Source: Stenotrophomonas sp. UBA2302 (GTDB taxonomy: Bacteria > Pseudomonadota > Gammaproteobacteria > Xanthomonadales > Xanthomonadaceae). From it: DNA of 21,055 bases. Shown one piece after another: positions 12,533-19,699 of this stretch (the first letter of the stretch is position 1; the number at the start of each line of letters is the position of its first letter). Where the stretch lies: positions 1 to 21,055 of the forward strand of contig DDVW01000018.1 of the NCBI GenBank assembly GCA_002345545.1, in the 5' to 3' direction. The translations under genes were made by a program, and so were the position numbers. The notes under the pieces are model-generated. The model saw only the letters and a list, made by a program, of their open reading frames with translations, was not told the origin of the DNA and searched no databases.

Positions 12533-13903
12533 ATGTCCCTTCCGAACGGCTTCACCACCGATTCCACCCACGCCCTGCCGCTGCATGTGCTGGACCGTGA
12601 CGGCTTTGCCGCGTGGAACGCGCAGCAGCCGGCCGCCGTGCAGGCTTGGCTGAAGAGCCAGCAGTTCAGCGCCGCCCCCGGCAGCGTGGCGCTGCTGCCC
12701 GATGACAGCGGCCTGGCCGGGGCGGTGCTGGGCGTCGGCGACCGCGCCGATGCCTATGCCTATGCGCACGCCCCGTTCGCACTGCCGGCCGGCAGCGTCT
12801 GGAAGGTGGCCGGCGAACTGGATGAAACCAGCGCCACCAACCTGCAGTTGGGCTGGGGTCTGGGCAGCTACCGCTTCGCCCGCTATCGCAAGCCGGCGCA
12901 CGTGCCGGCGCAATTGCTGGCCTCGCCGTCCAGCGAAGTGACCGATGTCATCGCCGCCTGCCTGCGCGTGCGCGACTGGGTCAACACGCCCACCGAGGAC
13001 ATGGGGCCGCAGCAGTTGGAAGACGCCGCGCGTGCGCTGGTGAACGCCCACGGCGGCGAGCTGGAAGTGATCGCCGGCGATGAACTGCTGGAACAGAATT
13101 TCCCGACCATCCACGCGGTGGGCCGCGCCTCGCATCGAGCACCGCGACTGATCGCGCTGCGCTGGGGCAAGCAGGAGGCGCCGCATCTGGCGCTGGTCGG
13201 CAAGGGCGTGTGCTTCGACACCGGCGGCCTGGACCTGAAGCCGGCCGATGGCATGCGCAACATGAAGAAGGACATGGGCGGCGCCGCCCACGCGCTGGCG
13301 CTGGCCGGGCTGGTGATGGCGCAGCAGCTGCCGGTGCGGCTGACCCTGCTGATCGCCGCGGTCGAGAACGCGGTCGGCCCGGACGCGTTCCGTCCCGGCG
13401 AGGTCATCACCACCCGCAAGGGCATCACCGTGGAAATCGACAACACCGACGCCGAGGGCCGGCTGGTGCTGTGCGATGCGCTGGCCTACGCCAGTGAGCA
13501 GCAGCCCGAGGCGATCATCGATTTCGCCACGCTCACCGGCGCCGCGCGCGTCGCCCTCGGCCCGGACCTGCCGGCGCTGTTCGCCAACAACGACACCCTG
13601 GCCAACCAGTGGCTGCAGGCCGGCGAGGCCACCCGCGATCCGGTCTGGCGCATGCCGTTGTGGCGCCCGTACCTGCGCTACCTCAACAGCGGTATCGCCG
13701 ACATGGCCAATGCCGGTTCGCGCATGGCCGGCAGCGTCACCGCCGCGCTGTACCTGGAGCGTTTCATCGGCGAAGGCCAGACCTGGGCGCATCTGGACGT
13801 GTATGCATGGAACGACAGCGACCGCGCGGGCCGTCCAGCCGGTGGCGAAGCGCTGGCACTGCGTTCGGCCTGGGCGATGCTCAAGGCCCGCTATGGCGGC
13901 TGA
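12533..13903 (+). CDS. M17 family leucyl aminopeptidase-type metallopeptidase
   Basis: A 456-residue cytosolic aminopeptidase that removes N-terminal residues from peptides using two metal ions. All M17 ligands are present and correctly spaced: K224 and D229 (GKGVCFDTGG), D247 (KKDMGG), and D306 and E308 (NTDAEGRL). The catalytic residues K236 and R310 are also there; spacing matches bovine LAP (K250, D255, D273, D332, E334). The N-terminal domain (about 1 to 130) is short compared with PepA, so it belongs to the PepB-like or generic leucyl aminopeptidase subgroup. AGAGG lies 8 nt upstream of the ATG. Probably co-transcribed with the HAD gene and followed by a GC hairpin. Confidence 0.92.
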   Translation: MSLPNGFTTDSTHALPLHVLDRDGFAAWNAQQPAAVQAWLKSQQFSAAPGSVALLPDDSGLAGAVLGVGDRADAYAYAHAPFALPAGSVWKVAGELDETSATNLQLGWGLGSYRFARYRKPAHVPAQLLASPSSEVTDVIAACLRVRDWVNTPTEDMGPQQLEDAARALVNAHGGELEVIAGDELLEQNFPTIHAVGRASHRAPRLIALRWGKQEAPHLALVGKGVCFDTGGLDLKPADGMRNMKKDMGGAAHALALAGLVMAQQLPVRLTLLIAAVENAVGPDAFRPGEVITTRKGITVEIDNTDAEGRLVLCDALAYASEQQPEAIIDFATLTGAARVALGPDLPALFANNDTLANQWLQAGEATRDPVWRMPLWRPYLRYLNSGIADMANAGSRMAGSVTAALYLERFIGEGQTWAHLDVYAWNDSDRAGRPAGGEALALRSAWAMLKARYGG

Positions 13904-13909
13904 ACCACG

Positions 13910-13944
13910 GGGCCGGGAGCATGCACACGCCCGGCCCTGCTGTT
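13910..13944 (+). terminator. Terminator-like hairpin after the aminopeptidase gene
   Basis: GGGCCGGG (13910 to 13917) and CCCGGCCC (13930 to 13937) form a perfect 8-bp stem with a 12-nt loop, 6 bp after the stop codon, followed by TGCTGTTT. The T-run is weak but position and stem support termination. Confidence 0.55.
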
Positions 13945-14310
13945 TCGAGATGGCGGCCTGCATCTGACCGCTGATGGGTGTGGGCGGTGCGCGCTTCGCT
14001 TCTCTGCGGTGGCCGCTGGCCGCCCATCGCCGGTTCAATTGCTCATTCGTGGTCATCTTGCCGGTGCTGGCGGTGACAACGGGCAAAGCGCTGCTGCGCT
14101 GATCGCAAGATCCCTTCCGTCTGTTCCGATGCAACCGGAACGGCGCGGCGCCACTGACAGGCGCCGCTGATCAGCAGATCGACTTCATCCACGTTCAACG
14201 CATCACCCGTACGGAAGAGGCAGCGGACCGGCGCGTGCCGTTTTTCACTGGCTCTTGCCGGCGAGTTCTGCCACCGTGATTGCGCTTCTTCAGTCACGAC
14301 AGGACGAGCC
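13945..14310. other. 366-bp gene-free region with dyad symmetries
   Basis: I find no convincing gene. It holds a 7-bp stem-loop (14008 to 14024, GGTGGCC and GGCCGCC, with one G-U pair) and a perfect 8-bp inverted repeat with a 7-nt loop (14145 to 14167, GCGGCGCC and GGCGCCGC). Neither carries the GTAG head of Stenotrophomonas SMAG repeats. No promoter for the downstream catalase gene could be assigned. A short minus-strand open frame here has no ATG start or ribosome-binding site. Confidence 0.4.
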
Positions 14311-15417
14311 ATGCCCCTGTTCAAGTTCACCCGCGCCGGCGGGCATCCACGCGGCATCCGTGGACATTCCCCGCTGCCTTGGCTGGCGCTGATCGCGCTG
14401 ATCCTGGCGCTGGTCGCGTTCGCCTTCGCCTGGCTGGCCGGCTGGATCGGCCGCGACCGGCTCACCGCGCAGACCTTCACCGACACCATCGAAGCCACCG
14501 GCGGCAAGCATCCGGGCTTCCGCCGTGCGCATAGCAAAGGCGTATGCGTGTCCGGCTGGTTCGAGCCCTCCACACAGGCGGCAACACTGTCGCGGGCGCG
14601 TGTATTCGAGCAGGCCCGCGTGCCGGTGCTGGGGCGGCTGTCGATCGGCGGCGGCAATCCGCATGGCGCCGACAACAGCGCGCGGGTGCACAGCATCGGC
14701 CTGCAGTTGCGCAGCGATGACGGCCAGCAGTGGCGCATGGCGATGAACAGCTTTCCGTTCCTGGCTGTGCCTACACCCGAGGCGTTCTACGAACAGACCC
14801 GCGCACAGATTCCCGATCCGGCCACCGGCAAACCGGACCCGGCCAGGCTGGCGGCGATCCAGGACAAGTACCCCAGCGCCCGCGCCTTCGCGCAATGGGC
14901 CAAGAACGCGCCATGGACCGACAGCTGGGCCAGCACCGAGTTCAACAGCGTCAACAGCTTCTGGTTCACGAACGCGCAGGGGCAACGTCGGGCGGTACGC
15001 TGGCGCTGGCAGCCGCAGGCCACGCCGCGCGAACTGGACGCCGCCGCGCGTGAGCAGGCCGGCGTGGATTTCCTTACCACCGATCTGCAGCAACGCCTGG
15101 CCGCCGGCCCGGTGCGCTGGAACCTGCTGGTGACGCTGGCCGGGCCGCAGGACGTCATCACCGATCCATCCATTCCGTGGCCGGCCGAACGCGAGCAGGT
15201 CCTGGCCGGCGTGCTCAGCCTCGAGCAGATGCAATCGGAGGCGCACGGCCGCTGCAATGACCTGAACTTCGATCCGCTGATCCTGCCCGAGGGCATCGAC
15301 GGCAGTGACGATCCGATCCTGGCTGCACGCTCGGCGGTGTATTCGCAATCGTTCAACCGCCGCGAACGCGAACGCGCAGCCGCTGCCAGTGCTGACGACA
15401 CGGGAGATCGCCCATGA
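14311..15417 (+). CDS. Membrane-anchored catalase-family heme peroxidase
   Basis: A 368-residue protein of the small catalase-like (SrpA-type) family. Residues 21 to 47 form a membrane anchor (LPWLALIALILALVAFAFAW), placing the heme domain in the periplasm. Catalase features are distal H74 in RRAHSKGVCVSGWF, the GGGNPHGADNSAR segment, MNSFPFLAVPTPEAF, and proximal R340/Y344 in the C-terminal SDDPILAARSAVYSQSF stretch. It is shorter than true catalases (about 480 residues) and lacks their C-terminal region, so peroxidase activity using an electron donor is more likely than efficient dismutation. AGGA lies 9 nt before the ATG. Its stop overlaps the start of a cytochrome b561 gene (ATGA), suggesting that b561 passes electrons from quinol to it. 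Confidence 0.87.
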   Translation: MPLFKFTRAGGHPRGIRGHSPLPWLALIALILALVAFAFAWLAGWIGRDRLTAQTFTDTIEATGGKHPGFRRAHSKGVCVSGWFEPSTQAATLSRARVFEQARVPVLGRLSIGGGNPHGADNSARVHSIGLQLRSDDGQQWRMAMNSFPFLAVPTPEAFYEQTRAQIPDPATGKPDPARLAAIQDKYPSARAFAQWAKNAPWTDSWASTEFNSVNSFWFTNAQGQRRAVRWRWQPQATPRELDAAAREQAGVDFLTTDLQQRLAAGPVRWNLLVTLAGPQDVITDPSIPWPAEREQVLAGVLSLEQMQSEAHGRCNDLNFDPLILPEGIDGSDDPILAARSAVYSQSFNRRERERAAAASADDTGDRP

Positions 15418-15953
15418 GTGCTTCCAGCGGACACTTCAACCTGCTCGCGCGCGTGCTGCACTGGAGCATGGCGCTGATGATCGTGGCGATGCTGTTCATC
15501 GGCGTGACCATGGTCGCCTCGATCCACCTGCGACCGCTGCTGATCGACCTGCACCGGCCGCTGGGCATCGCCATCGGGCTGCTGGCCCTGCTGCGCCTGT
15601 ACAACCGCCTGACCCACCGGCCGCCACCGCTGCCCGCCGACCTGCCGGCGATACAGAAAGCCGCCGCCCTCGCCTCGCACTGGCTGCTGTATGCATTGAT
15701 GCTGGCCATGCCACTGGTCGGCTGGGCGATGCTCTCGGCCGGCGGTTATCCCATCGTGCTGTGGAGCGGCGTGCAGCTGCCGGCGATCGTGCCGCACACG
15801 CCGGCGCTGTATGCGACGCTGCGCAGCGCGCACAGCCTGCTGGCCTACCTGCTGCTGGCCACCGTGCTGCTGCACGTGGGCGCGGCGCTGTACCACGCCT
15901 GGGTACGCCGCGACGGGGTGTTCCAGGCGATGGCGCGCGGCGGCAGGCGCTGA
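15414..15953 (+). CDS. Cytochrome b561 (CybB family)
   Basis: A 179-residue four-helix di-heme inner-membrane cytochrome. The likely b-heme ligands are H16 (RVLHWSMA), H47 (IDLHRPLG), H140 (RSAHSLLAY) and H154 (VLLHVGAALYH), placed as in E. coli CybB. Helices lie at about 14 to 36, 48 to 64, 85 to 110 and 138 to 162. CybB oxidises quinol. Here the start codon overlaps the stop of the catalase-like gene, so the two products are made together and the cytochrome is the probable electron donor to that peroxidase; this pairing is an inference from context. The gene ends one base before the convergent response-regulator gene. Confidence 0.9.
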   Translation: MSASSGHFNLLARVLHWSMALMIVAMLFIGVTMVASIHLRPLLIDLHRPLGIAIGLLALLRLYNRLTHRPPPLPADLPAIQKAAALASHWLLYALMLAMPLVGWAMLSAGGYPIVLWSGVQLPAIVPHTPALYATLRSAHSLLAYLLLATVLLHVGAALYHAWVRRDGVFQAMARGGRR

Positions 15954-15954
15954 G

Positions 15955-16557
15955 TCACAGCCAGCCCTTCTGCCGTGCCAGACGATAGGCCTCGATGCGG
16001 TTGGCCACGCCCAGCTTGCCGATGCATTCGGACAGGTAGTTGCGCACGGTGCCGTGCGACAGGCCGAGCTGTTCTGCGATCTCGTTGGCCGAGCGGCCGT
16101 CGCCGGCCAGACGCAGCACCTGGCGTTCGCGGTCGTTGAGCGGATCGGCTTCGGACCACGCCTCCACCGCCAGTTGCGGATCGATCGCGCGGCCGCCGCG
16201 CTGCACCTGGCGTAGCGCCTCGGCCAGCTTTTCCGCCGGTGCATCCTTCAGCAGATAGCCCTGCACACCGGCATCGAGCGCGCGGCGCAGAAAGCCGCTG
16301 CGGGCAAAGGTGGTCACGATCACCACCTTCACCGGCAACTGGTGACGCTGCACGCGCTGGGCCAGCTCCAGCCCGGTCAGCCCCGGCATCTCGATGTCGG
16401 TGACCAGCACGTCGGGCTTCAAGCGCTGCAACTCGCGCCATGCCGCCTCGCCATCGGGTGCAGTACCGACCACGTCCAGGTCGGACTCCAGGTTGAGCAG
16501 CGCCGACAGCGCGCCACGCACCATCGCCTGGTCCTCGGCCAGCAGGATGCGGATCAT
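15955..16557 (-). CDS. NarL/LuxR-type response regulator (DesR-like)
   Basis: A 200-residue two-component response regulator. The receiver domain (1 to 120) has acidic residues E8 and D9, phospho-acceptor D54 (LVTDIEMPG), T82/T83 and K104. A GerE/LuxR helix-turn-helix (about 135 to 195) follows, with LNDRERQVLRLAGDG and NEIAEQLGLSHGTVRNYLSECIGKL. Its ATG overlaps the stop of the histidine-kinase gene (ATGA), so they are partners. It is the last gene of an ABC exporter and two-component operon and probably controls that operon, the divergent membrane fusion gene, or both. It ends one base from the convergent cytochrome b561 gene with no terminator between. Confidence 0.92.
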   Translation of the reverse strand: MIRILLAEDQAMVRGALSALLNLESDLDVVGTAPDGEAAWRELQRLKPDVLVTDIEMPGLTGLELAQRVQRHQLPVKVVIVTTFARSGFLRRALDAGVQGYLLKDAPAEKLAEALRQVQRGGRAIDPQLAVEAWSEADPLNDRERQVLRLAGDGRSANEIAEQLGLSHGTVRNYLSECIGKLGVANRIEAYRLARQKGWL

Positions 16558-17756
16558 GTGCGGACCTCGTGTGAACCGGTCACGTCGTGCGATTCCGGGG
16601 TCGGTGACGGCTCAGGCAACGGCGTTGTCGCGGCGGTGATGGGCACGCGCACCTTCAGACGCGTGCCCTGCCCGCGCGGCGAATGGATCTCCAGCGTGCC
16701 ACCCAGTGCCGCCACGCGTTCGCGCATGCCGGCCAGACCATTGCCGTTGGCCGCCACGCCACCGCGGCCATCGTCGACGATCTCCATCACCACGGCCTCG
16801 GCATCGCCCTCAAGGTTGATCAGCGCTTCATTGGCCTGGGCATGGCGGGCGATATTGGTGGCCGCCTCGCGCAGCACCATCGACAGCCCGGCTTCGATCC
16901 ACGCCGGCATCGGCGGTGGCGGCGCGTAGCGCAGGTGCACGCAGGAGGATTCGAGCAGCAGATGCGCCGAGGCCAGCTCGGCAGCCAGGTCGGCGGCGCG
17001 GAAACCGGTGACCGCACTGCGCACCTGCGCCAGCGCGTCCCGGGCGATCTGCTCGGCTTCGGACAGTTCGCGCCTGGAGCGTTCCGGATCGCGCTCGAAC
17101 AGCTTGCGCGACAGCTCCATCTTCAGTGTGATCAGCGACAGCGTGTGCCCGAGCAGGTCATGCAGATCGCGACCGATACGCTCGCGCTCGGCGGTGGCGG
17201 CCAGCCGCCGTACCTCCTCGTGCGACAGCCGCAGCGCGGCGTCCTTCTCGCTGCTGGCGCGCTCCACGTTGACGATGATGCCGATGATGATCGCCAGCAC
17301 CGGCACCCAGGCGATGGTCTGCCACGGGTAGCCGATCCACGAGGCCAGCGCCACGAACACCGCGTTCAACAGCAGCACTTCGATCAGGTACTGGCCGGTA
17401 CCGATGGCGCGGTTCGCCCGCAACATCACGCAGCCGAAAATGAAGTAGCTCAGGCCGGACGGATACACCCGCAGCAGCACCAGTGACAGCACGACCATCG
17501 CCAGCGCGCACAATGGCGCACTGCGCCGCGGCGCCAGCAGGGCCATCGCATACAGCAGCAGGAACAGCGGGTACGACCACAGGGTGATCAGGATCCAGCG
17601 CAGGTCGTAGCCGCCGCTGAAGGCCGGGGTCATGAACACCCACACCGTCCAGAACAGGTGCACGGCATCGATCCACGGCCATTTGCCGAGCTTGATGTTG
17701 TCGGCGACCACCGAATCCGGGGCCGGCTTCAACCATTCAGGGCGCTGCAGTGCCAT
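16554..17756 (-). CDS. Sensor histidine kinase, HisKA_3 / DesK-like
   Basis: A 400-residue membrane kinase. Residues 30 to 165 hold about five membrane helices with only short loops, so the sensor is likely within the membrane or at its surface rather than a periplasmic domain. The dimerisation/phospho-acceptor segment RERIGRDLHDLLGHTLSLIT carries H199. The ATP-binding domain has the N-box around N301 (EAATNIARHAQAN), the G1 box DDGRG and the G2 box GNGLAGMRERV. A Pro/Ser/Thr-rich tail ends the protein. This layout matches DesK-type sensors of membrane state or envelope stress. AGGA lies 10 nt upstream of the ATG. The gene follows the ABC permease by 36 bp and overlaps the regulator gene. Confidence 0.9.
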   Translation of the reverse strand: MALQRPEWLKPAPDSVVADNIKLGKWPWIDAVHLFWTVWVFMTPAFSGGYDLRWILITLWSYPLFLLLYAMALLAPRRSAPLCALAMVVLSLVLLRVYPSGLSYFIFGCVMLRANRAIGTGQYLIEVLLLNAVFVALASWIGYPWQTIAWVPVLAIIIGIIVNVERASSEKDAALRLSHEEVRRLAATAERERIGRDLHDLLGHTLSLITLKMELSRKLFERDPERSRRELSEAEQIARDALAQVRSAVTGFRAADLAAELASAHLLLESSCVHLRYAPPPPMPAWIEAGLSMVLREAATNIARHAQANEALINLEGDAEAVVMEIVDDGRGGVAANGNGLAGMRERVAALGGTLEIHSPRGQGTRLKVRVPITAATTPLPEPSPTPESHDVTGSHEVRT

Positions 17757-17792
17757 CGGCCAAGGTCCTGTTGTCGTGGGGCAATGATGCCA

Positions 17793-18590
17793 TCAGCCAT
17801 GCCGGCGCAGACGCCAGCCGGCCAGCGTGGTGATTGCCATGGTGAACACCGCCAACCACACCACGTGCGGCCATGCACTGCCCGTATCGAAGCCGACCGC
17901 CGACTGGGCGAGCATGTTCAGGTGATGGCTGGGCCATACCGGTGCCAACGTGCGCAGCACCGGTGGCAGCACCGACAGCGGGAACCACAGCCCCGACAGC
18001 AGGGCCATCGGCAGGTACAGCAGGTTGACCAGCGCCGGTGCGGCATCGCCCTTGACCAGCGTGCCGATCAGCAGGCCCAGCGCGCAGAACGGCAACGCGC
18101 CCAGCATGCCGGTCACGCCCAGGCGCAGCATCTGTGCGGGTGACAGCTGCACACCGGCGACCAGCACCGCCAGCGCCTGCAACAGCCCCACGATCACCAG
18201 CGCCATCAGCATCGCCATGGCCATCTTGCCGAGCAGGTAGGCCGCCGGCGGCATCGGCAGCGCGCGCTTGAGCGTGAGCAGGCCGTTGCCGCGCTCCATC
18301 GCCAGCGACACGCCGAAACCGAACAGGCCCGGCGCCATCACCCCGAACGTGGAGTACGTGCCGAGCAGGAAGCGTGGCCCGTCAGCGGAGTGGCCCAGGC
18401 CCAGCACCACCGCGAACATCAGGTAGAACACCGCCGGAAACAGCAGCGATGGCAACACGAAGCCGGGGTTGCGCAGGTAACGCAGGCATTCGGCGCGTGC
18501 CTCCTGCAGATAGGCGCCCAGCACGCGCCAGGCGGACATTGCGGTGTCGGCAGCTGCGCTGGCCGGAATCGGGGAGGACAGGGTATTCAT
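17793..18590 (-). CDS. ABC-2 type transporter permease
   Basis: A 265-residue permease with an N-terminal soluble stretch (1 to 45) and about six membrane helices (for example SLLFPAVFYLMFAVVLGLG near 48 and MLMALVIVGLLQALAVLVAG near 128). This is the usual ABC-2 layout for exporters of drugs, polysaccharides or lipids. Its start shares a base with the stop of the ATPase gene (TGATG), so the two are co-translated and form one exporter. The substrate is unknown; linkage with a DesK-like sensor suggests a role in membrane or antibiotic stress. Confidence 0.88.
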   Translation of the reverse strand: MNTLSSPIPASAAADTAMSAWRVLGAYLQEARAECLRYLRNPGFVLPSLLFPAVFYLMFAVVLGLGHSADGPRFLLGTYSTFGVMAPGLFGFGVSLAMERGNGLLTLKRALPMPPAAYLLGKMAMAMLMALVIVGLLQALAVLVAGVQLSPAQMLRLGVTGMLGALPFCALGLLIGTLVKGDAAPALVNLLYLPMALLSGLWFPLSVLPPVLRTLAPVWPSHHLNMLAQSAVGFDTGSAWPHVVWLAVFTMAITTLAGWRLRRHG

Positions 18591-19495
18591 CAGGCAGCCT
18601 CTGCGCGGGTGTCGGTGAGATCGTGGAAAGCCTCTTCCAGACCGGCCGGCCTGACCTCCAGTGCGGACAGATCCGGATCGGCGGCGAGCAGGCGGCGCAC
18701 CACCGCCTCGACCTGGTCGCAGGCCAACTGCAGGTGGTCGCCGTCACGCCGTGCCTGGCGCACGCCCGGCCAGCTGCCGACCTGCACCGCATCCAATCGC
18801 GACCGGCAGCGCACCGCGCGGATCAGCACGCGGGCACGCAGTGCGTCCACGCTGCCATCGCTGACCACCCGGCCGCGCAGCATCACGCAGATGCGGTCGG
18901 CCAGCTGCTCGGCCTCTTCCAGATAGTGCGTGGTCAGCACCACCGCCGTCCCCTCACCCACCAGCGCGCGCACCGTGGCCCACAGCCGCTGGCGCGCGGG
19001 CAGGTCGAGGCCGACGCTGGGTTCATCCAGAAACAGCAGCCGCGGGCGACCGCACAGGGCGATGGCGAACTGCACCCGCCGCTGCTGACCACCGGAGAGC
19101 TTGCCGTAGCGGCGGCCCAGCAGGTCCTCGATACCGGCCAGCGCGGCGCTCTCGGCCAGCGGACGCGGTGCCGGGTAGTAGCTGGCCGCCAGCCGCAGCA
19201 GTTCCTGTACGGTGAGGGTTTCGGGCAGCTGCGCATCCTGCAGCATCACCCCGATGCCACGCCGTGCCGCCAGCTGTTGCGGGTCCTGGCCGAACAGCCG
19301 CACCTGGCCGGCATCGGCACGCAACAGGCCCAGCAACAGGCCGATCGCGGTGGTCTTGCCGGCCCCGTTGGGACCCAGCAGTGCCAGCACCTGGCCGGCC
19401 TGCAGTTCCAGATCCATGCCATCGAGCGCCCGCACGTTGCCGTAGCGTTTGTATACGCCATGCAGGCTGGCCAATACCTCCTTGCCCTGCGCCAT
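18590..19495 (-). CDS. ABC transporter ATP-binding protein (exporter subunit)
   Basis: A 301-residue ATPase with Walker A GPNGAGKT (41 to 48), Q-loop Q86, signature LSGGQ (133 to 137), Walker B LLFLDEP (153 to 159) and H-loop H190 (LTTH). A C-terminal extension (about 215 to 301) is typical of the DrrA/CcmA-like subgroup that pairs with ABC-2 permeases. Earlier ATGs exist at 19504, 19525 and 19570. The one at 19495 (MAQGKEVLAS) is chosen because GGAG lies 9 nt upstream, while the one at 19504 falls directly on that site. First gene of the operon ATPase, permease, kinase, regulator. Confidence 0.92.
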   Translation of the reverse strand: MAQGKEVLASLHGVYKRYGNVRALDGMDLELQAGQVLALLGPNGAGKTTAIGLLLGLLRADAGQVRLFGQDPQQLAARRGIGVMLQDAQLPETLTVQELLRLAASYYPAPRPLAESAALAGIEDLLGRRYGKLSGGQQRRVQFAIALCGRPRLLFLDEPSVGLDLPARQRLWATVRALVGEGTAVVLTTHYLEEAEQLADRICVMLRGRVVSDGSVDALRARVLIRAVRCRSRLDAVQVGSWPGVRQARRDGDHLQLACDQVEAVVRRLLAADPDLSALEVRPAGLEEAFHDLTDTRAEAA

Positions 19496-19542
19496 CACAC
19501 TCATCTCCGGGTGGAATGGCGTCATCCTCGGCGTGGTGCCGG

Positions 19543-19570
19543 CGTAATGGCAGTCATGGCGGTCAGGCAA
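19543..19570 (-). promoter_or_regulatory. Possible promoter of the ABC exporter/two-component operon
   Basis: On the minus strand TTGCCT (19565 to 19570) is followed at 16 bp by ATTACG (19543 to 19548). Both hexamers are weak. That is what one expects of an activator-dependent promoter, and the inverted repeat at 19573 to 19592 lies immediately upstream. Confidence 0.28.
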
Positions 19571-19572
19571 AG

Positions 19573-19592
19573 CAGGTGACAGCCGTCACCTG
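19573..19592. promoter_or_regulatory. Perfect 8+8 bp inverted repeat, candidate operator between divergent operons
   Basis: CAGGTGAC (19573 to 19580) and GTCACCTG (19585 to 19592) are exact reverse complements separated by AGCC. The repeat lies between the ABC exporter/two-component operon and the divergent membrane fusion gene, next to weak promoter elements on both sides. A dimeric regulator such as the NarL-type protein encoded in the operon could bind it. Without a T-run it is not a terminator. Confidence 0.55.
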
Positions 19593-19612
19593 TGTCGCCG
19601 CTGCCGGCCGCC

Positions 19613-19618
19613 TATGCT
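19613..19618 (+). promoter_or_regulatory. Possible -10 element for the membrane fusion gene
   Basis: TATGCT lies 82 bp before the ATG at 19700. The -35 region at a 16 to 18 bp spacing would overlap the right arm of the inverted repeat and is a poor match. Confidence 0.22.
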
Positions 19619-19699
19619 CTGCCCCAGTCCTGACCTGGTCATCGCACCGGTTTGGGTTACCTTCCGTCACATTCCACTGGCCGCGCCGTCCTTTCCCAC

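Noticed and set aside
14008..14024. SMAG-type (GTAG-headed) repetitive element
   Set aside because: There is a small stem-loop, but the diagnostic GTAG head is absent.
12329..14134. A 601-codon minus-strand frame opposite the aminopeptidase gene
   Set aside because: The plus strand encodes an M17 enzyme with all catalytic residues; the minus frame is a shadow.
14043..14290. Short minus-strand gene in the gap before the catalase-like gene
   Set aside because: No ATG start or ribosome-binding site in the part outside the catalase gene, and no recognisable domain; only GTG or TTG could start it.
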